64,000 nucleotides of DNA from Rozella allomycis CSF55 (taxonomy: Eukaryota; Rozellomycota), in contig KE560848.1 of assembly GCA_000442015.1 (NCBI GenBank), positions 157,389-221,388 on the forward strand, written 5' to 3'. The first letter of the stretch is position 1. The number at the start of each line of letters is the position of its first letter. Made by a program: the position numbers and the translations under genes. Positions 32,799-44,179 of the stretch are shown here, piece after piece. The notes under the pieces are model-generated. The model was not told the origin of the DNA. It saw only the letters and a program-made list of their open reading frames with translations, and made no database searches.

Positions 32799-33188
32799 AT
32801 GTCATCAATTAGTCCTGTCAGGTTAGCACAACTTCATGCTTTGAGATGCAAAGTCCGACAAGAAATTAATTGGCAAGAGTTAAATCCTAATGGTATTAGA
32901 ACAGGAGAAAGATTTATTTGTCGAAATTTGCTGGGGAGGTATGTTAATCATTTTCATCCAGCGTATGCACCGCATGCTAATAAAAATTTCAAAAATGTAT
33001 GGATGAATTACTCGCCACCGGAAGAGGACTTATTGCCAGAAGAAAACGTTGCATTGGCAAAGAGGAAACTGGCAGAGACTGATTACACAAATTTACCTCA
33101 CGATTTACATCAAATAGTCAAACTTAATAGGGAAAGAAGGTTTGAATTAAGAGGAAAAGGGATTTTTCGATTTCCCGTAGGTAATTGA
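32799..33188 (+). CDS. RSM27: Mitochondrial small-subunit ribosomal protein mS33 (Rsm27-like)
   Basis: A 129-residue intronless frame. The central segment NPNGIRTGERFICRNLLGRY followed by an aromatic stretch HFHPAY matches the mS33 core (NPxxxRTGxKxLRxxLKGPxxxxYYP). The N-terminal helix VRLAQLHALRCKVRQEI and downstream PPEEDLLPEENVALAKRKL also fit. The C-terminus is somewhat longer than in yeasts. There is no obvious cleavable presequence, as is common for mS33. Assignment rests on motif similarity from memory. Confidence 0.75.
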   Translation: MSSISPVRLAQLHALRCKVRQEINWQELNPNGIRTGERFICRNLLGRYVNHFHPAYAPHANKNFKNVWMNYSPPEEDLLPEENVALAKRKLAETDYTNLPHDLHQIVKLNRERRFELRGKGIFRFPVGN

Positions 33189-33305
33189 TACCATCTGACT
33201 TGTAAAATAGGTGAAAAGAGAAAAAAGAAATAAAAACTGATTTCATAAATGTTATTGTTTGATTGAAAAAGAAATAAAATTAAAATCATAAATTGTTCTC
33301 GTTTA

Positions 33306-34553
33306 TTAGTACCCTTGATTAGCCCATTGTGCCGCGGCTGCTTGTTGTTGAATATTCCAGGCCACAGCATGATAATCAGCATAGTAACTGTTTGGATCAT
33401 AACTCCCAATGGCATCATCGCCACCGTAAGGCATAAGAGTTGGATCCCATTGAATCGGTTGAGACATCTGATGCCAGGGGGCTTGGCTTGTTTGATTTTG
33501 AGAAATGTTAATGACTTGCTTTTCCTCTTCTTTAGTTCCCAACTCATTTAAAAATGACGCATATTCACGGTCTATTTGTTGACTCTTTTGAATGTACTGT
33601 GGATCATTTCTATGAACGCAATCCTTGGACAGGTGTCCGACGCTGCCACATATGCGACAAGCCACATTGCCGGCGACGGTACTTCTTTCTGGACATTCAA
33701 AACGACGGTGCCCGGCCATTCCACAATTGGAACAAACAATATCATTCTCAGCTTCACGTGCTCCACCATTGATAATAGCCAATTTTCTAAGCTGAATCTT
33801 TTTCAACTCTGTGTCTCCAACAGACGCAGACGAAGAAATAATTCTTAGAACCATTTTAGCGGCCTTTGCCACCTTATCTTCAGTATCCGCAGTTATGTAA
33901 CAATGTAAATCATCGTCGTCATCATCTTCAGGGCGAACTTTGCCTGAATATTAGAAATTTTATTATCAAACCTTCTTTGTGAGATCCTTTTCCTCTAATG
34001 GATAGTTTAGCACCACTGGCATTTTCCATGTCCTTCAACGTGGTACCTCTTGGTCCAATCAGTAATCCAATAAAATTTATTTCAGGATAATCTTTAGCAG
34101 GAATATAAATGCGATCAGAGCTATTTAATGGGCAAAAGATGTAATACCTGACTCCTTTTCTATCCTGGTTAAATTCAGGGTGATTTCTAACTGCGTCATC
34201 AACAAGTTTTCTTCTTTCAGTTTCCAATTTTTGCCTTTGTCTTGCTTCTCTAGTGTTTATGCGTCTTCCGTGTTCATCAAAAACTGGTTCCGGTGAAGGT
34301 GAACGTGCACGAATATGTGGCAGTTCCCTAGTTCTAAGCTTGTGCTGTATTTCCCTTTTAAAAAATAATATATAAAGTACTCCATTCTGTAAAAGAAACA
34401 ATACGCTTCTAGTTGCGACTTTGTCAAATTTGTTGGTAAAATGGTTGGATACTTGTCAAAAAGAGTACTCTTTTCAAGAATAAACTTGTTTTTTCGTTTT
34501 CTACTCTTTGTTTCTTCCACTGGTTGGTCTTCAAATCTTCTTCTTCTTTGCAT
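33306..34553 (-). CDS. MSL5: Branchpoint-binding protein (SF1/BBP/Msl5)
   Basis: Recognises the intron branchpoint in the commitment complex. Starts MQRRRRFEDQPVEETKSRKR. Seen in order: the SF1 helix-hairpin region (LFDKYPTILPTNLTKSQLEA, RARSPSPEPVFDEHGRRINT, RQRQKLETERRKLVDDAVRN), the KH/QUA2 domain (IPAKDYPEINFIGLLIGPRG, LKDMENASGAKLSIRGKGS), then after an intron the QUA2-like LKKIQLRKLAIINGG and two zinc knuckles (CSNCGMAGHRRFEC, CRICGSVGHLSKDC). The C-terminal tail is Gln/Ala-rich (QQQAAAAQWANQGY). Notable because this genome's introns are often under 30 nt, leaving little room between 5' splice site and branchpoint. Confidence 0.93.
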
Positions 34554-34796
34554 CGTTCGTGAAATTTCCCCAAATGGGCAGCAAGAGTTTTTATAACTTA
34601 AACAACAACTTGGATGTATAAGAGAATAAAAAATAAAAATAAAATTATACCCGCTTAAAGGTTTATGTTAAATTTTTATTTATGCATGCTTTGATTCTAA
34701 CGCGTCAGGGTGAGACGGAAAAATAATTTCCAACAATTTTTGCTTCATATTTGCAATATTGTCACGTTCGGGACTGTTAAAGAATTATTGAAAGTG

Positions 34797-36070
34797 TTAC
34801 TGATAATGATTGAACTGAAAATTGTTATCTCCTACAGGGTGAAAAAAATGAGGTTGGTATTCAACATCTTCGGCTTCTCTTAACTTGCGCTGTTCTCTTT
34901 GGACGTTTTCTATTAAAGTTTTCTCATTGGTGGCTGCGTCGTAATCCTTTCTCAATAGAGACGAAGTGACTTTGCTCCAAAGTCTATTATCTAATTTAAA
35001 GAAAGAGCATTTACCTTCTTGATTCGTTTTCTGATTGTTTTTCTTCATCTTGGACGATTTTAGGTTGAATCCTGCTTTCCGCGGAACTGAAAAATATTTC
35101 CTTGGAAATTTCAGTTTTCCCTTCCATCTTGTGAAGATAAATGACGTCAGTCCATTTTCCGCTTATTTGATAAATAACTTTTCCTTCTTTATTTTTAATT
35201 TTCCCCTGAATAGCATTGTGAGATCCAGAGAAAAACCCCTGTGATTTTTGACGCGTAAATTTACTTTTGTTTTAAACTCAATCTCACAGCAGAGTCCAGT
35301 GGCTTCGCATTTGATCGTCGCATTGTCCCCAAGTTCCATGCTCATAGTCCCAAAAAGAATGCCCCTAGCATACATGTTCGGCATTGTAATCACATAAACT
35401 TCATTGGGTATATTTCCAAAGTAAATATAGGATTCCCCATTCATCAAACTAGCCGCCTATAAAGACATCAATCATGAACATACTGAATTCCCTAAAAATT
35501 TAGATTTTGGTTTAACATTTCCAGTTATTACTAAATTCCTATCCGGGTTCGCGTAAAAGTAGGTTGAAACTGGCGGATGATGAGAGCACTGCTCGGCTAA
35601 ATAAAACGCACTGCTTCCGTCTTCCAACTTGTATTTGCATCGAAAAATTTCCCCCAAAACGGGATTGTACGGCTTTTTAACACCCTTTGAGAATATGTGT
35701 GCATTGGACTTACCTTTTTTTATTAGTACAAAAATATCTCACCTTTGGCCTAATATGCCATCCAGATAGAAAATAACGAACAACTTGGATAAATCTTTGT
35801 ATCGGATCTTGCTCAACCGATGTGCTTAACAATACCCACACATAATATTTACTTTAACAAGAATTCAGGATGTGACATAAAATCTGTTATACGCTCTAGC
35901 ATTGATCGTGGCTCTAGGATAAATACAGGCAATGTAACACGATGCAAATCCATCCCTTTGCTCAATTGCGATATAATACCAAGCAGAATGCTTTTTGGCT
36001 CATCATCTAAAACTTCGTCGATACTCTTAAAAGATTCCGATGCAGTATCGTTTTCTTTACCAGAAGACAT
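34797..36070 (-). CDS. Oxysterol-binding-protein-related lipid transfer protein
   Basis: Short Osh4/Kes1-type ORP that exchanges sterol or PI4P between membranes. The start at 36070 gives MSSGKENDTASESFKSIDEV, then DEPKSILLGIISQLSKGMDL, HRVTLPVFILEPRSMLERI, IQRFIQVVRYFLSGWHIRPK, KKPYNPVLGEIFRC and the ORP fingerprint as EQCSHHPPVSTYFY (Cys replaces the usual Val/Thr). C-terminal parts are NMYARGILFGTMSMELGD and RLWSKVTSSLLRKDYDAATN with KEEQR-like helices. About 400 residues with 27-30 nt introns. An in-frame upstream Met (36166) would add a hydrophobic signal-anchor-like segment; I judge it less likely. No PH domain. Confidence 0.88.
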
Positions 36071-36176
36071 TTCTAACCGTCGTGGCGTAGTAACAGAGTG
36101 CAATTCAACAAAAACGAAGATGAAAAATAAAGTGTTAATAGAGATCAATATTAAATTTTTATTCATATCATATTTC

Positions 36177-37175
36177 TTACCAAAAGTGGAAACTAGCCTT
36201 TTCTGTTTCACTTTCGTCCTTGTACCCGGAATCAACAACCTTGGGGAAAGCGCAATTAGGGAATGAAAGCGTTCTTGGTATTGTGCTCACATTAGGATAT
36301 TCTTTTTTATTTTTTTGCGCAAGCTTCATTTCAGATCTTGAGCGCTTCAAGTTTGGATCTGGAGTTAATGTTTTCAATCCAGCGAAATCACGATTTCTTT
36401 TTTTAATTACATCTGATTTCAAATGCGACGGCCTGTGGCGCCCATGGAGTTTAAAATATAGTCCGCATGCATTGCAATACTGAGCACCATCCAATTTCCT
36501 CCACAGCGGAGTTTTATCAGTCTGGCAGTTTTGACAAACAACTACAAGCTTATGTTCAAGAGGCCTTTGCTCTGTTAATTGTAAATGAATGTTATGGATA
36601 GGAAAAAATGGATCGTTATCTCTTATAGCATTTGGGGGTGACTGGAAGTCTGGTTCTACCAATCGTGCTTTTTCTAATGAAATTGGTGGAATGTCGAAAT
36701 CAATTGGATATTCAATATCACATTTGTTATCTGAAACCTTGTCCAAGCAAATCATGTCCATCCATAGATTCTCATTGTCAAATATGGGCTTTTTACTTTC
36801 AACTGGAAATGATTTTTCCGACAATTTCCCTTTTCCTTTCTGAGTTTTTTCAATTACTATTGGCTCAGGCTTCATGATTGTTATAGGCGTCTTTTCTATT
36901 AGTGCAACCTTCTCCGCACATATGTCACTGAGAGATCGTTTGCTGTTATCTTTGTAATACCATAAACGCCAAGACAGGTTTTCGAAACGGCTTCCATCTG
37001 GCAAGTGATGCTTCACTTTGGTAAATACTTTCCAAGACTCTGACAAATCTTCTATTGAGTTGAAGGAACGAAAAGAATCGAATCCTTGTATGGTCAAGGT
37101 GACTGGAGACATGATCTGGGGAAGAGATAAGACAAGGGGTTTAGACATGGTGTTTGGGTCATGTGAAATAAACAC
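36177..37175 (-). CDS. GATA transcription factor, AreA-like
   Basis: Fungal nitrogen-regulator-type GATA factor. The N-terminal region has the AreA N-terminal (DUF1752) motif: DLSESWKVFTKVKHHLPDGS, RFENLSWRLWYYKD. The DNA-binding domain near residues 215-265 is CQNCQTDKTPLWRKLDGAQY then CNACGLYFKLHGRHRPSHLK with basic tail KKRNRD. Spacing is C-x2-C-x16-C-x2-C, one residue shorter in the loop than the common x17. A single uninterrupted frame of 332 residues; a second Met at 37148 is an equally good start. Binding to GATA elements in nitrogen-controlled promoters is inferred from the family. Confidence 0.88.
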   Translation of the reverse strand: MFISHDPNTMSKPLVLSLPQIMSPVTLTIQGFDSFRSFNSIEDLSESWKVFTKVKHHLPDGSRFENLSWRLWYYKDNSKRSLSDICAEKVALIEKTPITIMKPEPIVIEKTQKGKGKLSEKSFPVESKKPIFDNENLWMDMICLDKVSDNKCDIEYPIDFDIPPISLEKARLVEPDFQSPPNAIRDNDPFFPIHNIHLQLTEQRPLEHKLVVVCQNCQTDKTPLWRKLDGAQYCNACGLYFKLHGRHRPSHLKSDVIKKRNRDFAGLKTLTPDPNLKRSRSEMKLAQKNKKEYPNVSTIPRTLSFPNCAFPKVVDSGYKDESETEKASFHFW

Positions 37176-37204
37176 TAAAAATTGTTATTAATGTATACAA
37201 GAAT

Positions 37205-40044
37205 TTATTTTGGTGAAAAAACAATATCCACTACCTGCTGTAGTCTTTCGTAGTCTTTATGCATGGTATCATCTATTGTGTCTAGTTTTTTATCTCTGTT
37301 TTGCATATTCTTCAATTGATCTTGACTCTTTTCGGACAAGGTGCGATCTACTTTTTGATTCATTCTTTCAAATTCCAAACGTAATTTCTTTTCTGCAAAG
37401 AGGTCTTTACGAAGTTGATCCAGTTTTTCTTCTAGAAGTGTTTTTAATCTGATTGTTTCTTCTAATTCCTTGCGAACTAAATCTAAATCGTTGGCTATAA
37501 TATTGTTGGCCTCTCTAAACTGGGCGTTGGAATTCGAAAGTTTCTTAATTTCCTCTTTTAGATCTGAAACTTTGTTTGAAAGTGTGTTGACCAGGTTCTC
37601 TCTGGCCTGTGACAGCAATTTATGATCTTTTTCCATAGCCGCTTTCGAAGTTTGCGATTGATTATAAAGATCAGTCACTTGATCTAAGCCCGATTGTAGT
37701 TCATTATTTTGTTTGATCAAGTTATTCTTTTCCTTGACAAGTTCTTCTCTTTGGATTGAAAGATTATGAAAGTCCATTCTCAATTTCTTGAAATCCAATT
37801 CAGTTTCGTTATTTTGAAGAGTCAAGTTATCATGCTGTAAGATAAGATTTAAATGTGTTTCATTCAATGCTTGATGCTGATTGGTTAATTCTGCATGCTG
37901 GGCACGTAACTCTGATTGATCTGATCTCAAACGTGAAATAGTTTCCTCCAGGCCTTTAATTTTATTGGTAGAGGTATTTTGATAGTCTTTATATTCCAAA
38001 TGCAATGCATTATATTCTTCTTTTTTCTCTTTCAGCTCTTGACGTACATCATACACATGTTTGGTCAGGGCAATTTTATCATTTGTAAGTCCAGTCTTGA
38101 CCTCATTGAGTCTGTCTACTTCATTCTTAAAAGTCAGCTTCAGTTCTGTGTAATCTCGTTTGAATCTTTCTATTTCAACTAACAGCATTCTATTCTGTGA
38201 CATTTCCCTGTCCAATGCTGTTTGAGCTTCATTTAATTGCGACATCGCTTTTTCTCTCTTTTCTTGGTGAATCAAGGCATCATTTTCGGCTATTCTAACT
38301 TTTTCTTCAAGATCGATGATAATTTTATCATTATTCACAGCTTCATTTCTTCTTACTTCGTGAAGCTCCCTTACAGTGGAATCCAATAGATCATGCCGCT
38401 GAGTCATTTCTTTCAATGAAACTTTTAATCGAGCATTTTCAGAGGTAAACTTTTGAATTGTCGCGTCGTCTTCCTTTTTTACACTTTGAAGGATTGCAAT
38501 TTGTTTTCGAAGGTCATGAATTTGTACTTCGCTTTGTGAAAAACTTGTTTTGAATGACTCTGTATTATCGTTTAATTTCTTTTCTAATTCCTCTATTTTT
38601 GCCTTATCCAACAACTGCTTATCCATAAACTTTTGTATTTCAGTTTGTATTTGAAACAAATCTTGATGCAGCTGTTCATTTTCTTGATTATATTCATCTT
38701 TTTGAGAGTTAGACATGTTTAAATTTGCTACCAATAGCTCCATTTCCTCTTCAATCCCTTTCAATTTTTTCTGTGTTGCATTCGATTTTTCCATCACGTC
38801 ATTGTATTCTTTGGTCAATCGCTCCAAATTTCTTTGCAAAATGTTATTCCGTTGCTCCGCTTGTTCATTTCCTATTTCCGCTTGTCTTGCCATTGATGCT
38901 ATCTTTTCGTTTAGCTTTATGTAATCTTTCAATGAATCATGAAGCTTTGTTCTTGTATCCACAACTTGCTTCTCCAAATCTTTTATTTGATTTTCTTTCT
39001 GCATAACTTCCCTTTCCTTATCACCTATAACATTCCTCAGCTAAATAATGATCCATATTTCCATCTTACGTCTTTCTTTTCCGCTTCGGCATGGATTAGA
39101 CACGCCATTAATACTGACATTTCTTTTTTTAAAGTTCTGATGTCATGTTGGAGCAGACTTGCTTCCTTTTCTTGCCATTCCTCGGCTTTTATATAGTACT
39201 GCATGGATTTCGACAAGGCTTTACGAAGCTTCCTCACGTTTTCGACCTCCTTTTGTTCTGATTCTGTCTTTTCAAGAAGCATTTCTCTCAATCTTCCAAT
39301 TTCAGATGACTTTAATTGCAAAACATGCTTGTAAAGGTTCCCAGAAAAGGTTTCTTCGTGCGCTTGAAGTGAGCCAATGTTGTTTTCTGATAAATTAGCC
39401 TGCTCGAATACACTCTTTATAGTATCGATTTGATGCTTTTCGATGATTTTAGTCAACTTCCTAGCTCTTAAATCTCTTGCAATTTTTTCTCCTGGATCGG
39501 TATAGAATAGATTTTTGGGCTCGACTGGATCCTTTAAAAGCTCAAAAAAGGGCGGATGATTTTTACGCTTAGCATCAGACACTTCATCAATATCATTTGG
39601 ACTTGGAAGTTCTTTGCTCTGACTTTCCAAACAATGAGAATAGACATGCATCAATTCCTTTTGACAAGACTCGCAAACAATCTCAGAATAGTTGGATGTT
39701 AAAGATTTATGTTTCAAATGTAGTGTTCCTTGAATGTGGGTTTCATTTAGTTTATTTTCTTTAATAACTGGAAGTGCTCTATCTTTAACAGAAACTCCGC
39801 CATCAGGGGCGCTTCCCACTTTATGAAATTCATTGGTAATATTGTTAACTAAGGGTTCAAGCAAGACACCGTTCATGCTCTTTCTGGGTCTTTTACTCAT
39901 TCCATCCTGTGACGTTAACGAGTCCGCTTTACTACTTTTTGGGAAAAAATCTGGAGAATTGGTTGGTTTGGTCTGAAAATTAAGTGAGCCTTGTGGTACT
40001 TTCAATTCCGACATTTTCGTTGCAGCAAAATTTGAGGTTGTCAA
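37205..40044 (-). CDS. Large coiled-coil protein, unrecognised
   Basis: About 935 residues. Two long frames join through a 29-nt intron (GT...AG between AEAEKKD and LRNVIGDKE), needed because the plain frame stops near 39045. Residues 1-130 are disordered. A conserved-looking block follows (IVCESCQKELMHVYSHCL; HPPFFELLKDPVEPKNLFYT; ARDLRARKLTKIIEKHQI; MQYYIKAEEWQEKEASLLQ). The remaining 600 residues are heptad-rich coiled coil with a weak repeated LTxQHxxLxxxHxxL pattern (QHAELTNQHQALNETHLNLI). Structural roles at the centrosome or basal body are plausible given delta-tubulin nearby but unproven. An alternative start is the Met 11 residues in. Confidence 0.72.
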
Positions 40045-40191
40045 GGGACAGTAAAGGTAGAAATTATTTGTAATCCATGGATTTATTAAAAAATGTTTAT
40101 CAATGGCTTGACTTTAAGTGAATAATCGAGTAACTAGAATCCTCGTTTCAAATTGAAAAGATCTCTTAATCAAAATTAGGAAAAATCTGAA

Positions 40192-43100
40192 ATGGCGGAA
40201 AATCAACAACAGCGTGATGAAGAGAGTAATACACCGCAAACAAAGGATAACATTCCGAAAATAGGATACTTTGAACTGTATCGTTATGCTAGTTCTTTTG
40301 AAAAGACTATGATATTGGTTGGTATTCTATTTTCTTTTGCAAGTGGTACAATTTGCTGTATTGATAAATATTAGGATCATCTCTACCAATAATGACAAAA
40401 TTATTTGGAGGCATAATAAAAGTGTTTGGAACGTATGAAATGACTAGAAACAAGGACCAATTCAATAATGATGTCATTGTTTACTGTATCTATTTTGTGA
40501 TCCTTGGAGGTGCCAGTTTTGTTGTATCCTATTTATCAATGGTGCTTACATAATCATGAATTAATTAAGGCTGTTTTCATGTACACTGGGGAGAGACAAG
40601 TCCGCAGAATAAGAGAGAAATACTTTTCATCATTGTTGCAACAAGAAGTTGGTTGGTTTGACAAGCAAAACTCTGGAGAACTGGCAAGTCGTCTAAGCGG
40701 GTATCCGAATCTTATTAATTACAAATTAGTGACTTACAACTGATACAAGACGGTATATCTGAAAAAGTATCGATTGTTTTGGCATCAATGGCAACTTTTG
40801 TTGGCGGATTCATTGTGGCTTTTACCGAAGGTTAATTTTTTAACTTTTGTAAATATTAAGGTTGGCAATTGACATTAATCTTGTGTTGTGTCTTACCATT
40901 AATGGGCTTGACTGGCGCGATTATGGCAAAGTTTCTCTCTAAAGCTACTACTAATACACAGGACGCATTTGGAAAAGCAAGCGCTTTGGCTGAGGAGGTA
41001 TTTTCAGCTATTCGAACAGTTACATCATTTAATGGTCAAACAAGTGAAGTCAAAAGATATGACGCATGTTTGAATGAAGCTTTGAAACATAAAACGAAGC
41101 AGGCGAATATACAGGGGGTTGGGGTCGGCTTTATAACTTTATTTCTATTTTCGACCTATTCGCTTGCATTTTGGTATGGGAGCCAGCTCATTGAAAAGGG
41201 CGAATATGATGGAGGAAAGTTTATAACTGTATTTTTTGCCTTTATGATGGGTGCATTTTCAATTGGTAATGTGGCGCCTAACTTTGGAGCGTTTGGTTCT
41301 GCGCAAGGGGCTGCCTATAGAATATTTCAAGTTTTGGAACGAAAGCCTTTGATTGAAAAAAAGAAAGGCAAAGATTTGGAACAAGTTAAAGGTGAAATTG
41401 AATTTAGAAATGTTAAATTCAATTATCCAACAAGGCCTGAAGTTTCCATTTTGAAGGGAGTGAATTTGAAGATTAAACCAGGGCAAACCGTAGCTCTTGT
41501 AGGTAGTAGTGGATCTGGTAAAAAAATGTTTTGATTGATATAGGGAAATCAACGATGGTTCAACTAGTTCAAAGGTTTTATGATCCAATGGAGGGTCAAA
41601 TTTTGATTGATGGCCAAGATTTGAGGGATGTGAATTTGGAGTCCTTTCGCAGACATGTTGGCATTGTGAGTCAAGAGCCAATTCTGTTTAGAAATTCTAT
41701 AAAGAATAACATTGGCTTGGGGAAAATGAATTCATCGACGAAAGAGATAGAAGAGGCTGCATTACAAGCAAACGCTCTTGATTTTATTAATAAACTTCCA
41801 AAGGGATTTGATACCCTTGTTGGTGAAAGAGGCAGTTTAATGTCTGGCGGACAAAAGCAACGTATTGCCATCGCCCGTGCATTAATAAAAAACCCTTCAA
41901 TTTTACTGTTAGATGAGGCTACATCTGCACTTGATTCTGTTTCAGAAAAGGTTGTTCAATCAGCTCTTGATGGAGCTTCAAAAGGTAGAACGACCCTGGT
42001 AGTGGCTCATCGCTTATCAACGATTAAGAATGCAGATTTGATTGTAGTGATGCAACAAGGAGAGATTATAGAAACTGGCACTCATGAAGAATTGATAAAT
42101 AAAAAGGGCAAATATTATGAACTAGTAGAGGCACAATCGCTGCAGCAAGGGGATCAAGTTGCTACTGAAGCTGAAGAAATTATGCATTTAAAAGAGGAAG
42201 AAGAAACCAGACAAAGTTTAATAAAGCAAAAGGAAGAAGAAAAAGTTAAAGTTGAAAATAAAAAAGGGGATATTTGGAGGGTTTATAAAATGGCACTATC
42301 TGAATGGCATTTATTGTTAGTAGGGTTATTGGGGTCTATGGTATTGGGATCTATAATGCCCTTGTTTGGATTTGTTTTTGCAGAGATTTTAACAGTTTTC
42401 TTTTCATCTGACATGGTGAAACTTCGTAAAGATGCAGATTTTTGGTCTTTGATGTTTCTTTTGATAGCGATAGCATCATTCTTGGCGAATTACTTTAAAA
42501 TGGCGTTGTTTGATATTGCAGGGAATAGATTGACGTTGAGGATTAGATCGATGAGTTTTAAAGCCATGTTGAGTCAGAACATTGGATGGTTTGATGAAGA
42601 TAAGCATGCGACTGGAATTTTGACGTCCAAATTGAGTACAGAGGCTGAGTCGATCCAGGGTCTGACTGGAAGTTTTCTTGGAACGATTTTGCAGCTTGTT
42701 GCAACGATTGTTATTGGATTTATTATAGCATTTTCAAATAGTTGGCAACTAACTTTGGTTATTTTGTCGTGTCTTCCCCTTGTATCACTTGGCGGGTACC
42801 TTCAAGTGCGGGTGTTGAAAGGGTTTGATTCTAAAGCAAAGGCAATGTATGAAGATGCGAGTCAAGTGGCTACAGAAGCATTGGAGAACATTAGAACTGT
42901 GATTTCATTGTCCAGAGAAGGATATTTTGAACATGAATATCAAAGTGGATTGCAAGTCCCTTACAAGGTTGGTGTGACGAGAGCGTTCACGAGTAGTTTA
43001 GGACATGGGTTTGCACAATCAATTCAATTCTTTGCTTACACGTTGGCGTATTATTATGGATCGAGATTGATGATTGATGGAACGATTGATTTTTCAAATT

Positions 43101-44059
43101 TCAACAAAGTGGTGAACGCTGTAATGTTTACTGCTGCTTCTCTTGGCCAAATTGGATCTTTTGCACCAAATGCTTCCAAAGCTAAAATTGCCGCTGCAGA
43201 CATTTTTGAGATTATTGATAGAAAACCTTCAATTGACAATTCTGGAACAACAAACTTAGATAACCCTCAAGGCACAGCAGAGGTGAACAACGTCATTTTC
43301 AAATATCCCACAAGGCCTGATCAAATAATTTTAAATGGAATAAATCTTTCTGTGAAACAAGGACAAACCGTTGCTTTAGTTGGGGCTTCTGGGTGTGGAA
43401 AATCAACAATCATTCAACTGCTGGAAAGATTTTATGATCCTTTGGCTGGAAGTGTTTCTGTTGATGGAAATGATTTGAAATCTTTAAATTTATCTTCATT
43501 GAGAACTTGCATCTCATTGGTCAGTCAAGAAGTACGAAATTTCTCAATCTAAAAATAGCCTTTGCTTTTTGCTCGAACTTTAAGAGAAAATATATCTTAT
43601 GGGAAACAAGACGCGTCCATTGAAGAAATTAAAGATGCCGCAAAAGCTGCCAACATTGCAGACTTTATTGAATCTCTTCCTGATAAATATGAAACCCAGG
43701 CAGGTGAAAAAGGCACTCAATTAAGTGGCGGTCAAAAACAAAGAATTGCTATAGCACGTGCAGTAATGATTTTTATTGAAGTAAACTTCTAGTTGATCAG
43801 ACACCCTAAATTACTTTTGCTTGATGAGGCAACAAGCGCATTGGATACAGAATCTGAAAAAGTTGTTCAAGAGGCTCTGGACAACGCTTCCAAGGGTAGA
43901 ACTACAATTGTTATTGCTCATCGTCTTAGCACAATTCAAAACGCTGATGTCATTTATGTCTTCAAAGATGGATTGATTTTGGAAAAGGGTACTCATAGCC
44001 AACTTTTAGCCAACAAGTCGCTCTACTATGAGTTAGTCCAACAACAATCACTCAAATAA
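40192..44059 (+). CDS. ABCB-type full ABC transporter (P-glycoprotein/MDR-like)
   Basis: Exporter with TMD1-NBD1-TMD2-NBD2. TMD1: [42 protein letters not shown]1: Walker A GSSGSGKST interrupted by a 26-nt intron, Q-loop [14 protein letters not shown], signature [15 protein letters not shown] (Met for the usual Leu), Walker [14 protein letters not shown] charged linker follows ([20 protein letters not shown]). TMD2: [23 protein letters not shown]2: Walker [24 protein letters not shown] and [12 protein letters not shown], ending [11 protein letters not shown]. At least six introns (19-50 nt). About 1,250 residues, the normal size. Substrate unknown; drug, lipid or peptide export are family possibilities. 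Confidence 0.93.
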
Positions 44060-44179
44060 ATTTGATTTCTAATAATGTCTTACCTATTAATCATTGATCT
44101 CTAAACAATCATTGGTCATTAACATTTGTTTCAATTCTTGTCATTTTATTTCAGAAATTTCAGAAATTAACGAAAACAA